The notes: generated by a model not told the origin, from the sequence alone. DNA of 26,687 nt from JAJRXG01 sp964470035 (GCA_964470035.1 CAYYBR010000021.1:1-26687); one strand, 5' to 3'; positions 1 through 8,975 are shown, counted from the stretch's first letter. A program made the numbers and translations.

Positions 1-58
1 GGATAACAAATACTGTCGGAAATATGAGCAATATTCGCTTAATAGCATATCCAAACAC
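1..58 (-). CDS. Opp/Dpp-type ABC transporter permease, N-terminal fragment at window edge
   Basis: The minus strand from a GTG at 58 is open to the window edge and reads VFGYAIKRILLIFPTVFVI. This is the usual start of OppB/DppB-type permeases: a short Lys/Arg-containing head and then the first hydrophobic helix. An AGGAG ribosome-binding sequence lies just upstream of the GTG and overlaps the TAG stop of the substrate-binding protein gene, so the two genes look translationally linked. An ATG at 48 in another frame gives no permease-like sequence. Only 19 residues are visible, so the family call rests on this head and on the neighbour. Confidence 0.7.
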   Translation of the reverse strand, partial: MFGYAIKRILLIFPTVFVI

Positions 59-64
59 AGACTC

Positions 65-1807
65 CTATTTGATCTGAGAGTTCATATAATACCCTGGCCT
101 TCTTGAACTCAAAACAGGAGAAACATCAGAAGCGCGCACCAACTTCAACACTGGAGAGTACAAATAAATGGCATCAACATCATCGTACATCACTTCCTGC
201 ACTTTGAGATAAGCATCCTGTTGTATTGCAGGATCATCGGTTGTCCTAATCGTTTCTACCAACTCATCAACTTCTTGATTAGAATATCTTCCAAGATTAT
301 CCTTACCATCACCGATAGATGCGGTATGATAATAAAGATAAAGGTCATCTTTAATCACAGACTGAGTCTTGATACTTGCATAGACGTCATAATCCCCAGT
401 ATATATATTCTCCGTTATGGTAGCAGAGGTAGGCTTTTCAATAATATTGAATTTCACGCCTACATCTTTTCCAATCTCCGAAGCCATGGTACTTAGACTG
501 ACACTTAATGATGATCCAGATATGTGCCAAGTGAATTCTAAATCTAACTTCTCCCCATCCACAACTTTATCTCTTACTCCATCACCATCAGAATCTAACC
601 ATCCCGCACCATCTAATATCTCTTTGGCTTTAGCAGGGTCATACCGATCTGGTTGTATATTATTATTAAACTGTGGTTTTGAAAAATGAACAGGGCCAAA
701 CTGCCGCTTACCGTAACCGCCTGCTAGTTGGTTGATGATTCTATCAGCATCTATCATGTGTCGGAAAGCCTTTCTAACACTTTTATCAGACAACTTAGGG
801 TCTTCGTGGTTTAAAAGAATATAAACAATGCGAGGAATCACTGCACTTTCAAATTGAAATAAGCCAGTCATCAAGGAATCTTCTTTCAAGTCATCATAAT
901 ATGCGACTGATCCTCTATCTGAGAAGTCCATGAAGTCAATCTCCTCGTTTTTCAAAAGCGTTAGTGCTGTTGTGGCATCCGGTACAATCTGATAAATGAT
1001 CCTATCGGGATACTGATTAAGCTGGTCGATATCGGGATAATTAAGACCCCAATAGTCATCCTTCTTCTTGAGAACTACAAACTGACCATCCTGATAATTT
1101 TCTAATTTATATGGTCCGGATCCGCCAGCTTTTTCCTTGATATAGGTTATACTTTCAAAATCTTTCCCGAGCCTTGCTAAGTCCTCATCAGAACCAGCAT
1201 CTTCTAAATTCTTAAGTGTGCCTAAGTCATACTTATCAAGTATCCCAAGACTATCATATACTGCCTTAGGATAGACATCCGTGTTAAGGATGATTTCTTC
1301 CTCTAAAAACTTTTTAGATTTTGTAATGATAGAGAATACTCTGTCATCTTCTGGGTCGATAGCCAACGAAACTAAATCATCGTATTGTGCTCTTAAATCT
1401 GGAAGCACCACTTCTGGATGATACATAATCTTAAGTGTCCAAATAACATCGTGAGCAGTTACAGGACTTCCATCTTCCCACACAGCATCCTTCTTCAGGC
1501 TCATCGTATACTTGGTCTTTCCATCAGCTAAAGACTCTTTCGTTGGTAACTCAGCAAGTAATACAGGTCGCAACTCGAGCGTCTGGTAATCATAATCTGC
1601 CAGCGTATTATACATGTTAGCATATATCTGACGTCCTAGTGTTGATGTGGTATGAAAAGGGCTAAAGCTCTCGGGTTGCTCTGGTAGCCTTACAACTATC
1701 TGATCTAATCCATCCTGAGTTGTCGTTGATTGATCAGTATCACATCCAATCAAAAGAGATATGAGTGAGTATACTATAACAAGTCTACATACTGTGGATA
1801 TATCCAT
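65..1807 (-). CDS. ABC transporter substrate-binding lipoprotein, oligopeptide-binding family (SBP_bac_5)
   Basis: A 580-residue solute-binding protein of the OppA/DppA family. It is expected to bind peptides or similar solutes in the periplasm and pass them to an inner-membrane ABC importer. It starts with a lipoprotein signal peptide (lipobox LIGC, Cys22). Family features include an early PESFSPF segment, the WEDGSPVTAHDVIWTL motif near residue 120, and a late YDPAKAKEILDGAGW segment. The last is followed by an Asp-rich DSDGDGVRD loop that resembles a Ca-binding loop and is common in this group. Length is normal for the family. The permease gene begins immediately downstream, which supports an opp/dpp-type operon running out of the window. 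A TAACTTTG box upstream may be its promoter. The true substrate cannot be read from the sequence. Confidence 0.9.
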   Translation of the reverse strand: MDISTVCRLVIVYSLISLLIGCDTDQSTTTQDGLDQIVVRLPEQPESFSPFHTTSTLGRQIYANMYNTLADYDYQTLELRPVLLAELPTKESLADGKTKYTMSLKKDAVWEDGSPVTAHDVIWTLKIMYHPEVVLPDLRAQYDDLVSLAIDPEDDRVFSIITKSKKFLEEEIILNTDVYPKAVYDSLGILDKYDLGTLKNLEDAGSDEDLARLGKDFESITYIKEKAGGSGPYKLENYQDGQFVVLKKKDDYWGLNYPDIDQLNQYPDRIIYQIVPDATTALTLLKNEEIDFMDFSDRGSVAYYDDLKEDSLMTGLFQFESAVIPRIVYILLNHEDPKLSDKSVRKAFRHMIDADRIINQLAGGYGKRQFGPVHFSKPQFNNNIQPDRYDPAKAKEILDGAGWLDSDGDGVRDKVVDGEKLDLEFTWHISGSSLSVSLSTMASEIGKDVGVKFNIIEKPTSATITENIYTGDYDVYASIKTQSVIKDDLYLYYHTASIGDGKDNLGRYSNQEVDELVETIRTTDDPAIQQDAYLKVQEVMYDDVDAIYLYSPVLKLVRASDVSPVLSSRRPGYYMNSQIK

Positions 1808-1842
1808 GTCGGGTTGATTTAATATTGCTCAGTAAGATAGAA

Positions 1843-1859
1843 CAAAGTTAGGGCCTAAC
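1843..1859 (-). promoter_or_regulatory. Bacteroidota-type -7 box overlapping a small palindrome
   Basis: On the minus strand 1850-1843 reads TAACTTTG, an exact match to the Bacteroidota -7 consensus TAnnTTTG, about 35 bp before the substrate-binding protein start. No clear TTTG -33 element is seen at the expected distance. A perfect palindrome, GTTAGG-G-CCTAAC (1847-1859), overlaps the box and could be an operator. The region lies between two divergent genes only 67 bp apart. The function is inferred. Confidence 0.4.
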
Positions 1860-1874
1860 CTCTTAGTATATCTA

Positions 1875-2786
1875 GTGAAAGAAATAGTCGTCATAGCTGG
1901 AGGTTCTGGCATCATAGGTACTTATCTTACCCAACTGCTCAGCAAAGAGGGGTATCAGGTGCTCATCTTAACAAGGAATGAGGTAAATGCTAGCCAGGAT
2001 AAGGGCTTCATTCATTGGGATATAGATGATCAGTATATCGATCCATCTATAGAGCAAGCAGACCATATCATCAATCTCGCAGGCTCTGGTATCGCGGATG
2101 GCAGATGGACAAAAGCACGTAAGAAAGAAATCATTGAAAGCAGGGTTAAAACGACTGCATTACTTGCCAAGACTATAAAAGACAAAGAACTATCCATAAA
2201 ATCTTATGTCTCTGCCTCAGCTATAGGATACTATGGTGATGGAGGTACAGAGCATCTTACAGAAGAACGTGGAGTGGTAACTAAGGAGTTCTTATCAGAT
2301 GTATGTGTTGCTTGGGAAAAAGCTGCTTTAGAAGTGAAGGATATTGTGGATCATCTAAGCATTATCAGGATTGGCACTGTACTTTCCCCTGAGGGAGGAG
2401 CTTTAGAAAAGATGACACCGACGATACCTCTTGGAGTTGCTAATTATCTAGGTAATGGAAGGCAGCTTATGAGTTGGATACATCTGCATGATGTATCTAA
2501 GATGTTTGTACATATGATACAAAACAAACTAAAGGGGATCTACAATGGTGTTGCTCCTGAGGTCTTGACGAACAGAGACTTCACTCAACTCCTCAAAAAT
2601 ACTATCAACTCTAAAGCCGTCTTACTTCCAGCTCCGTCATTGGGCATAAAAATGGTATTTGGAGAGATGTCGAGAGTTGTACTCAATAGCTCCAATATCA
2701 GTAGTAAAAAGATCAGTGATACTGGTTTTTCTTTCGACTATCCTACTCTACAAAAAGCTTTAGATCAGCTATATCCTAGGAAATAG
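1875..2786 (+). CDS. TIGR01777-family NAD(P)-binding epimerase/SDR protein (YfcH-like)
   Basis: A 303-residue extended short-chain dehydrogenase/reductase of the TIGR01777 (YfcH-like) family. The Rossmann nucleotide-binding motif GGSGIIG is at residues 9-15, the SASAIGYYG segment holds the active-site region, and WEKAA and the RIGTVLSPEGGAL segment are typical of the family. Length matches the usual ~300 residues. The start is GTG at 1875. No earlier start in this frame fits, because the glycine motif must sit near the N-terminus. The substrate is unknown for this family. The last 11 bp overlap the 3' end of the convergent HAD gene. Confidence 0.88.
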   Translation: MKEIVVIAGGSGIIGTYLTQLLSKEGYQVLILTRNEVNASQDKGFIHWDIDDQYIDPSIEQADHIINLAGSGIADGRWTKARKKEIIESRVKTTALLAKTIKDKELSIKSYVSASAIGYYGDGGTEHLTEERGVVTKEFLSDVCVAWEKAALEVKDIVDHLSIIRIGTVLSPEGGALEKMTPTIPLGVANYLGNGRQLMSWIHLHDVSKMFVHMIQNKLKGIYNGVAPEVLTNRDFTQLLKNTINSKAVLLPAPSLGIKMVFGEMSRVVLNSSNISSKKISDTGFSFDYPTLQKALDQLYPRK

Positions 2787-3210
2787 GCTTGTCAAAAACC
2801 TCGATCTCCTTGTTGACTTTTATGAGATCTGTGAAGTGCCCTTTAAACCTAGTAGCTCTTACCATGTGATTATCTATCCAATGATAGTTGCCACCACGAG
2901 GTTTATTCATAAGTAGGCCGTGGTACTTAAAACCATGTTTTTTTAACCACGTCTCTGTCACTCTTCGATGTTCTTCTGTCCTCGAAGTGAAAAAAGTGAT
3001 GATATGACCTTCATCGTACCATTTATTAAGTATTTCTAGTGCATCTGGAAAGGGGGCACAAGTCACCATCCTTTCTGGCTCTTCGTTAGGTACATCTTCA
3101 GTGATGGTACCATCTATATCAATCAGATAGTTCTTTACTTCATCTGGAAGAACAGGGCTAATGAGATTACCTTGCTCGTCAGTTAATTCCTTTAAAGAGT
3201 GCTCGCTCAT
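2776..3210 (-). CDS. Small HAD-superfamily hydrolase (capsule/BcbF-like phosphatase type)
   Basis: A 144-residue soluble protein with the four HAD motifs in order: DIDGT (Asp31, the likely nucleophile, and Asp33), FFTSR (Thr75/Ser76), NKPRGG (Lys103) and WIDNH (Asp113). It lacks a large cap domain, so it is a minimal HAD phosphatase. Bacteroidota homologues are often labelled phosphoheptose isomerase or capsule phosphatase without clear evidence. The gene starts 2 bp after the stop of the M23 peptidase, so the two are very likely co-transcribed. Its 3' end overlaps the convergent epimerase gene by 11 bp. The substrate is not known. Confidence 0.8.
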   Translation of the reverse strand: MSEHSLKELTDEQGNLISPVLPDEVKNYLIDIDGTITEDVPNEEPERMVTCAPFPDALEILNKWYDEGHIITFFTSRTEEHRRVTETWLKKHGFKYHGLLMNKPRGGNYHWIDNHMVRATRFKGHFTDLIKVNKEIEVFDKPIS

Positions 3211-3212
3211 AA

Positions 3213-4082
3213 CTAAAATTTAAACAGATCTTCTGGATTAATAGGCTTGCCATTATGCCATAGCTCAAAATGCAAATGAGGACCACTTGATAGTGTACCT
3301 GTATTTCCGATGATGGCGACCGCTTCTCCAGCGCGGACAAAGGTACCTTTCTCTTTTAAAAGTTGCGAGTTATGCTTATAAAATGATAAGATGTTGTTCT
3401 CATGCTGTATAGCTAGAGAATACCCTGTTTCTAAATCCCAACCAGAGCTAAAAACGATGCCATCCATCATCGCCATGATAGGTGTCTGTGCGGGGGCTAG
3501 GATATCGATACCGTAGTGTTTGATTTTAGGATCAAACCGGGAGCTTACTATACCAGATATAGGTTTTATAGCTCCACCCTGGCTCAAGGCGTCATATATC
3601 TCACCAGATTGTTCAGTCCTAATCACATCTGGAGATTCTTGTGATCGAGATCCAAAAACATAAGATGAAGTAGGGTTCGAAATATTTACGGAAGTGGTAG
3701 CAGCCTGATTACTGGTCGGTGGAAGTGTCCCCTTATCCGTATCTGAAAGTCCAGTACTGAGTATAGTTCTCATCGCTCCGATATAGGTCACTTGGGCATC
3801 GATCTGTGCTCCAAGGTCGTCTACTCCATCGATCAGTTCGAGAAATCTCGGATTGGCTTCCAACTGTCCATAACCTGGTATAAATCGCTTGAGAGGTGTA
3901 AAGGCTAGAAGAGCGAAAATCAGGAAACAGAGAAGCAATATGAGCGATGATGCCATCACATAGATGTTACTCAAGGAAAGGTTCATCGTGCGAACCTCCC
4001 GTAAGTCTTCACTTCTATAGACCACAAGCTTATAGTCTTGTGATGATCGATTAGTATCTTCAGAACCTTGAGATGTCGGCAT
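3213..4082 (-). CDS. Membrane-anchored M23 metallopeptidase (LytM-type peptidoglycan endopeptidase)
   Basis: A 289-residue protein with a cytoplasmic head (~1-35), one transmembrane helix (~40-62), a Ser/Thr/Gln-rich linker and a C-terminal LytM/M23 domain (~170-289). Zinc-site residues are present: HYGID (His189, Asp193) and PHLHFELW (His269, His271), with a further catalytic-type His237. The family cleaves cross-links in peptidoglycan, or acts as an inactive regulator when ligands are lost; here the ligands are intact. It is the first gene of a two-gene unit with the HAD hydrolase. The start at 4082 gives a sensible soluble head before the helix. Confidence 0.9.
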   Translation of the reverse strand: MPTSQGSEDTNRSSQDYKLVVYRSEDLREVRTMNLSLSNIYVMASSLILLLCFLIFALLAFTPLKRFIPGYGQLEANPRFLELIDGVDDLGAQIDAQVTYIGAMRTILSTGLSDTDKGTLPPTSNQAATTSVNISNPTSSYVFGSRSQESPDVIRTEQSGEIYDALSQGGAIKPISGIVSSRFDPKIKHYGIDILAPAQTPIMAMMDGIVFSSGWDLETGYSLAIQHENNILSFYKHNSQLLKEKGTFVRAGEAVAIIGNTGTLSSGPHLHFELWHNGKPINPEDLFKF

Positions 4083-4252
4083 TTAGCTTACTAAAGGGTA
4101 TCTTTCTTAAAATATTTATGGTCTGCAAAGGGTTTAAGTATAGCTAATAACGCAGTAGAAACGCTACATGCTATTTGGCACAGACAAAATTAGACTATTT
4201 AACAAGTACACAAGTCGCTCGAACTAAGATCTACAAAGTCCCTAATCAAGAT

Positions 4253-7252
4253 ATGAAGCTTCAGATCATAAGATGCTCAGTCCTCATCCTTATCACCTCT
4301 TTACTCGGGGGCTGCGTAACAACAAAAAGAGATAAAAAAGAAGCTGGCTGGCTAAAAACTAAGGTGCATGACATGAATGCGCGTTACAATGGTCTTTTCA
4401 ATGCAAAAGAACTCTACAAGGCGAGTGTCGGACAGCTTAATGATGTTCATCAAGATAATTACAACCAGATCATAACGATATATGAGCTTGGCTCCGAAGA
4501 TGACAGGAAGCTCGTCGAAGAAAATATGGATGTAGCCATAGAGAAGGTGGTGAAAGTCGCCTCTCTTCATGAGCCTTCCAAATGGGTCGATGATTGCTAT
4601 GTCATGATGGGTAAGGCGCAGTACTTAAAGGGTGATTATGAGTCGGCTGAAGAAACCTTAGAATATTTTGTCGAAGACTTTAACCCACGTGATCCTACAT
4701 CGCGCGTATATGTTTCTCCAGATAGAAAGACCTCCGCAAAAGAGCGTAAGAAAGAGCAAATCAAGGAACGAAAAATCCAGCAGGACGAGCGAAAAAAAGA
4801 AAGAGAGGAAAAAGAAAAAAGCAGAAAAGAGATAGCCAAGGAGAGAGAGAAAGCGCGAAAACAAGCGGAAAAAGAAAGAAAGCAAAGGAATAAGAATAGA
4901 CGTAAGGGCCGGTCAACTTCATCACCTAAGGAGGAAACTCCCCCTAAAGAGGAAGTAACCGAGGTAGCAACGACAGCTCTCGCTTCTGCCGAGGAGACTG
5001 TCTTACTAGATGAGGATGAGGCCTATGTGGAAGAAAAGATAAGAGAAGATCAAGCTAGGGCAGCTGCAAAGAAAACAGTGAGTAATAACTCTGGTGGAGG
5101 ATTTCTGAAGCACAAGCCCGCTTTTTATGAAGGTATGTTATGGCTGGTAAAAACGCAGATCGAAAGAGGCAAGTGGATCGAAGCTAATTACTTCCTCGAT
5201 CAACTAGAAAAAGAACCAGATGTGCTCAAGTCCGTACGAGACGAAGTACCCGTAGTCAGAGCAGACTACTATCTGAAACAAAAAGACTATAAGAATGCGA
5301 TAGATGCGCTTCACTATGCCATAGAAAACACTAGCGATAAACGGCTCAAAGGGCGTATGTCCTATGCACTTGCTCAGGCATATCAGATGAACGGCCAAGC
5401 TGCTCAAGCGCAAGAAGCATTTGCAGCAGTATCTGAGTACAAAGTGGACTTCGAGATGGAGGTCAATGCTCAGCTCAGTCAGTTAAAGAACCAATGGGCT
5501 TCAGGCTCTTCCTCAAGTGAAGACGTGATCAGAAAGCTAAAACGCATGGCGCGTCAGGATCGCAATAGATTGTACCTAGGATCTGTGTACTCTAGTATAG
5601 CTGAAGTGCAACTAGCGAGTGGGAATCAAGAAGAAGCACTCGAAAGCTTTCAACTAGCACTCAGTCATAGTCAGAATGATGCGGTGAAGTCAGAAATCTA
5701 TCTGAGGTTAGCCACTTTGTTCCTTGGAAAGGAGCAGTACGAAGATTCTTATGTATATCACGATAGCACACTGAGTGCTATGCCTGAGAAAGACCCTCGT
5801 TATAGGGCCACTGAGATTCAGGCTGGAAATCTAAGAGATATAGCAAAGAATATCAGCATCATAGAAACCCAGGATAGTCTACTTTATCTTGGTTCACTTT
5901 CTGAAGATGAACTTGATAAGATAGCAAGAAAAAAAGCACAAGAAGCTTGGGAGAAAAATCAGGCAGGACAGGCTGAAGAAGAATCAGGAGGATTTAGTGC
6001 TACAACAACTGTAGTCGCCGCTAATAGTAGATTCTTCGCTTACAATGTGGCCAGCAAAACTCAAGGAAGAAAAGACTTTCTCAAAAGATGGGGTGACAGG
6101 CCCCTAGAGGATGACTGGCGTAGATCACAAAAGTCCAGTAGTACATTTGATCAAGAAGATACGGATAGTGAACAAGAAGAGGAGGTGCCCGACGTCTTGC
6201 TAAGCAAAGAGAAAGAGAAGTTCTTAAGAGGTATACCAAGAGATGAAAAGTCTCGAGAAAGCGCTAATCAAGAACTTGAGAAAGCGATGTTTGAGTTAGG
6301 CACTGGTCTGAGAACCATGCTTTCAAATCATAGGAGATCTAACGAGACTCTGCTCAAGCTGCTTGACAGATATCCAGATAGTGATCATAAAGCCGAAGCC
6401 TTCTACTTTATATATCTGAACTATGTAGATCTAGAAAATCCAGCACAGGCAGAAAGCTTTAAATCTAGGTTGATCCGTGACTTTCCCAATTCTTCATTTG
6501 CGAAGTTTCTCAAGAATCCTACAGATTCGGATGCCCTTATCACGGAAGAAAGAGAAATCGAAATATGGTATGAAGGCGCCTATGAACTTTTTGAAAGTAA
6601 CAACTACAAAGGCACTCTTGGTCGCCTAGATGAAGGAAATGTGAAGTTCGGTACTCAGCATCATATGATAGCCAAGTATGAACTCTTGCGAGCTCTTTGT
6701 GTAGGAAGCACGGAAAGCAAAGAAAATTACATGAATGCACTCAGAGGCATCATCTTGAGGTATGATGGAACCGAAGAACAAGTATATGCTCGTGAGCTTC
6801 TTAGATTCTTAAGAGGTGATCAAGAAAGCTTTGACCTGGGTGATGTAGATGAAGAGGAGCTTAATAAATATGTGGTCGAAAATGATCGCTTGCACTACGT
6901 CCTTGCCATAGTATATGATACCGACGGTAATAAGATAAATGAGGTTAAAAAAGGTATCGACACCTTCAACACCAAGTACTTTGCAGACAAGAAGCTAAGG
7001 GTAACAGCATTAGTCTTAAACAAGGAAGACAAATCTTATGTTATCCTTATCAGGAGATTTGCGGGTAAAGATGACTCTATGGAATACTACCGTGAGGCGT
7101 CGACCCGACTCAACGAGTTTGCAGATCAAAAGAAGCACTCACTAGACATCTACGCGGTGAATCAAAAGAATTATCGCAAGATCATAGAAGAAAGTCAAGT
7201 GGGCGCTTATCGTGCATTCTTTGATAGAGAATATCTCTCCATAGGCAAGTAG
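4253..7252 (+). CDS. porW: PorW/SprE-like TPR lipoprotein of the type IX secretion/gliding machinery
   Basis: A 999-residue lipoprotein. The ATG at 4253 is chosen over an upstream TTG (4175) because it directly gives a signal peptide with lipobox LGGC (Cys21). After the Cys come a basic stretch and the ARYNGLFNAKELYKASV segment, which matches the start of PorW/SprE proteins. TPR-like helical repeats follow (for example MMGKAQYLKGDYESAEETL). Residues ~160-220 are almost entirely Lys, Arg and Glu, predicting a long charged helix. The middle carries many more TPR-like pairs, and the C-terminal ~100 residues form a separate domain. PorW/SprE is an outer-membrane-associated component needed for type IX secretion, and for gliding in some species. 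The DUF2911 gene follows after 57 bp on the same strand. Confidence 0.85.
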   Translation: MKLQIIRCSVLILITSLLGGCVTTKRDKKEAGWLKTKVHDMNARYNGLFNAKELYKASVGQLNDVHQDNYNQIITIYELGSEDDRKLVEENMDVAIEKVVKVASLHEPSKWVDDCYVMMGKAQYLKGDYESAEETLEYFVEDFNPRDPTSRVYVSPDRKTSAKERKKEQIKERKIQQDERKKEREEKEKSRKEIAKEREKARKQAEKERKQRNKNRRKGRSTSSPKEETPPKEEVTEVATTALASAEETVLLDEDEAYVEEKIREDQARAAAKKTVSNNSGGGFLKHKPAFYEGMLWLVKTQIERGKWIEANYFLDQLEKEPDVLKSVRDEVPVVRADYYLKQKDYKNAIDALHYAIENTSDKRLKGRMSYALAQAYQMNGQAAQAQEAFAAVSEYKVDFEMEVNAQLSQLKNQWASGSSSSEDVIRKLKRMARQDRNRLYLGSVYSSIAEVQLASGNQEEALESFQLALSHSQNDAVKSEIYLRLATLFLGKEQYEDSYVYHDSTLSAMPEKDPRYRATEIQAGNLRDIAKNISIIETQDSLLYLGSLSEDELDKIARKKAQEAWEKNQAGQAEEESGGFSATTTVVAANSRFFAYNVASKTQGRKDFLKRWGDRPLEDDWRRSQKSSSTFDQEDTDSEQEEEVPDVLLSKEKEKFLRGIPRDEKSRESANQELEKAMFELGTGLRTMLSNHRRSNETLLKLLDRYPDSDHKAEAFYFIYLNYVDLENPAQAESFKSRLIRDFPNSSFAKFLKNPTDSDALITEEREIEIWYEGAYELFESNNYKGTLGRLDEGNVKFGTQHHMIAKYELLRALCVGSTESKENYMNALRGIILRYDGTEEQVYARELLRFLRGDQESFDLGDVDEEELNKYVVENDRLHYVLAIVYDTDGNKINEVKKGIDTFNTKYFADKKLRVTALVLNKEDKSYVILIRRFAGKDDSMEYYREASTRLNEFADQKKHSLDIYAVNQKNYRKIIEESQVGAYRAFFDREYLSIGK

Positions 7253-7309
7253 ATAGCTGCTTGCTTACTATACAGAGATTGTATCACTTACGTAAATACT
7301 TATTATAAC

Positions 7310-7834
7310 ATGAGACAACTAACATTACTCGTATTTGTCGCACTCTTGGGTTTTTCTTTGACGGCACAAGAGAGGGCAAAGAGTCCATTTTCGACCACTA
7401 CTCAGACTGTAGGACTTACAGATATCACTGTGGAGTATTCTAGACCAGGTTTAAAAGATAGAGCCGCTTTTGCTGATAACAGCGAACTAGCGCCGCTCAA
7501 TAAACTATGGCGTACAGGAGCAAATGCTGTGACCAAAATCACTTTCTCGGATGATGTGAAAGTGGGAGGTCAAAAAGTAGCTGCAGGATCATATGTAGTA
7601 CTTACTATGCCAGGGGCAGATTCTTGGAAATTTCACCTATACACTCCTCATGAAGGATACTGGGTGTCATTTAGAGAAGATACTCCCGTAGCAGCAGTCA
7701 GTGCTACTCCTTCAACTGCAAGTGATTCGCAGGAGTCGTTCTTGATCTCTTTCGATCACCTTAAAGATCACTCAGCACATCTCACTATGGCTTGGGGCAC
7801 CACTAGGGTGGCTATACCCATAGAAGTAAACTAA
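7310..7834 (+). CDS. DUF2911 secreted protein
   Basis: A 174-residue protein with a cleavable signal peptide (MRQLTLLVFVALLGFSLTAQ). The rest is a single DUF2911 domain: VGLTDITVEYSRPGLKDR near the start, then LWRTGANAVTKITFSDDV, GSYVVLTMPG and a C-terminal strand AHLTMAWGTTRVAIPI. DUF2911 is widespread in Bacteroidota and has no established function; the signal peptide places this protein in the periplasm or outside the cell. The start is certain because the signal peptide begins at the ATG. A strong terminator lies 16 bp after the stop. Confidence 0.9.
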   Translation: MRQLTLLVFVALLGFSLTAQERAKSPFSTTTQTVGLTDITVEYSRPGLKDRAAFADNSELAPLNKLWRTGANAVTKITFSDDVKVGGQKVAAGSYVVLTMPGADSWKFHLYTPHEGYWVSFREDTPVAAVSATPSTASDSQESFLISFDHLKDHSAHLTMAWGTTRVAIPIEVN

Positions 7835-7850
7835 GAGAATCTAACTTTTA

Positions 7851-7877
7851 AAAAGCCCTTGAAGAAGGGCTTTTTTT
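7851..7877 (+). terminator. Intrinsic terminator after the DUF2911 gene
   Basis: Perfect 10-bp stem AAAAGCCCTT / AAGGGCTTTT with a GAAG loop, followed by more T residues (7871-7877 is all T). The A-tract before the stem could let it work from the other strand too, but no minus-strand gene ends here. Confidence 0.9.
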
Positions 7878-7958
7878 ATGTCATCGCGATAATCAATTAG
7901 TTTAGGGTTAGTATGATTGTACTATTTTAGTAGCGCTTACCATCTAAACTTCTCGGAT

Positions 7959-8756
7959 ATGAGACCTGACGTACTGGCGATCATGGGCATCTTCGCCTTT
8001 TTCTCGGCCCTCGAAATTCTGAATACAAGCTTTTTTCACAAAAAAGAGGAGCAACATGGAGATGGTATCGTCGAGATTATAAGTGCGATCATATTGCTTG
8101 CCATCACCCAACCGATCGTGATGTTTCTTGGCGGATCAGTAGTTCATCTTATAGCTCCTCAACTAGCCGATAGTTTGATCAACCTACCTATCCTATATGG
8201 TATCCTCCTCCTCTTAGTTTTTGATGATATGACCCAATACTGGTGGCATAGACTGTCCCACAATGTTACTTGGCTCTATAACTTACATCGACCTCACCAC
8301 AATGCAGAATATCTATCGGTACGAGTTGTATATCGCAATAATGTGTTTTACTATCTCTTTATGCCTGGACTTTGGTTCTCGGGTGCACTAGTATATATGG
8401 GCTTAGGCTGGTTATATGCAGGATACATCGTGGTAAAGATGCTAGTCATAACAGGAGCACACTCAGATGTAAGGTGGGACGAACCTCTTTATAAGATCAA
8501 GTGGTTATCTCCGATTATGTGGGTAGTAGAAAGAACGATCTCTACTCCTTCTACGCATAGTGCGCATCACGGCAAGCACAAAGACGATGGAGTCACTAAT
8601 TATAAAGGTAACTACGGCAACCTTCTTTTCTTCTGGGATGTACTCTTCGGCACGGCTAAGATCACCAGGAAGTATCCTCAACAAATGGGGGTGGAAAACC
8701 TACCTGAAACTACGATAGGCGAGCAGCTATTCTGGCCTATAATTAAGGCCAAATAG
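7959..8756 (+). CDS. Sterol desaturase / fatty acid hydroxylase superfamily membrane protein
   Basis: A 265-residue integral membrane di-iron enzyme. The three histidine clusters of the superfamily are present: HRLSH (97-101), HRPHH (110-114) and HSAHH (200-204) with a further His nearby, spaced among hydrophobic helices. The family hydroxylates or desaturates sterols, fatty acids or carotenoids using O2; the substrate here is unknown. A TTG at 7917 would add 14 residues. The ATG at 7959 is preferred, partly because a weak promoter-like pair (TTTA, 18 bp, TATTTTAG ending at 7930) would place transcription start after 7917. It follows a terminator and so probably has its own promoter. Confidence 0.85.
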   Translation: MRPDVLAIMGIFAFFSALEILNTSFFHKKEEQHGDGIVEIISAIILLAITQPIVMFLGGSVVHLIAPQLADSLINLPILYGILLLLVFDDMTQYWWHRLSHNVTWLYNLHRPHHNAEYLSVRVVYRNNVFYYLFMPGLWFSGALVYMGLGWLYAGYIVVKMLVITGAHSDVRWDEPLYKIKWLSPIMWVVERTISTPSTHSAHHGKHKDDGVTNYKGNYGNLLFFWDVLFGTAKITRKYPQQMGVENLPETTIGEQLFWPIIKAK

Positions 8757-8787
8757 AAGATCGAGTTGATATATCTCTCTAGAAAGT

Positions 8788-8805
8788 CCGTCGATCAATC
8801 GACGG
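8788..8805. repeat. Short perfect inverted repeat downstream of the hydroxylase gene
   Basis: CCGTCGAT-CA-ATCGACGG, 8-bp arms around a 2-bp centre. It has no T-run after it, so it is not a standard terminator. It could be a hairpin in the transcript between the hydroxylase gene and the small ORF, or a protein-binding site. Function not known. Confidence 0.5.
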
Positions 8806-8858
8806 TCATAGTAGAATAACATCCAGCGAAGAGATCTTTTCTTTTATTTTTAGCAACT

Positions 8859-8975
8859 ATGAGATTATCACTCACTAATTTTCGTCTGACCCGTAAGTGG
8901 CAACTGATAGGATTAATAGTCTTAATCGATTTAGTATTAGTCCTAATACTAGCTTATGGTGATGTTTGGCTCTGA
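8859..8975 (+). CDS. Possible 38-residue single-helix membrane peptide
   Basis: An ATG-started frame reads MRLSLTNFRLTRKWQLIG followed by a very hydrophobic stretch (roughly LIVLIDLVLVLILAY) and ends at a TGA at 8973-8975. A basic N-terminus and one ~20-residue hydrophobic helix give a clear small-membrane-protein profile with the basic end predicted inside. It fills the gap between the hydroxylase gene (ends 8756) and the convergent ftsK (ends 8977), leaving 1 bp. No homologue is recognised. It may be a real small protein or a chance open frame; conservation would decide. Confidence 0.45.
   Translation: MRLSLTNFRLTRKWQLIGLIVLIDLVLVLILAYGDVWL

Noticed and set aside
4175..4252. In-frame TTG extension of the PorW-like gene
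   Set aside because: The 26 extra residues are not signal-like, and the ATG at 4253 directly begins a perfect lipoprotein signal peptide.
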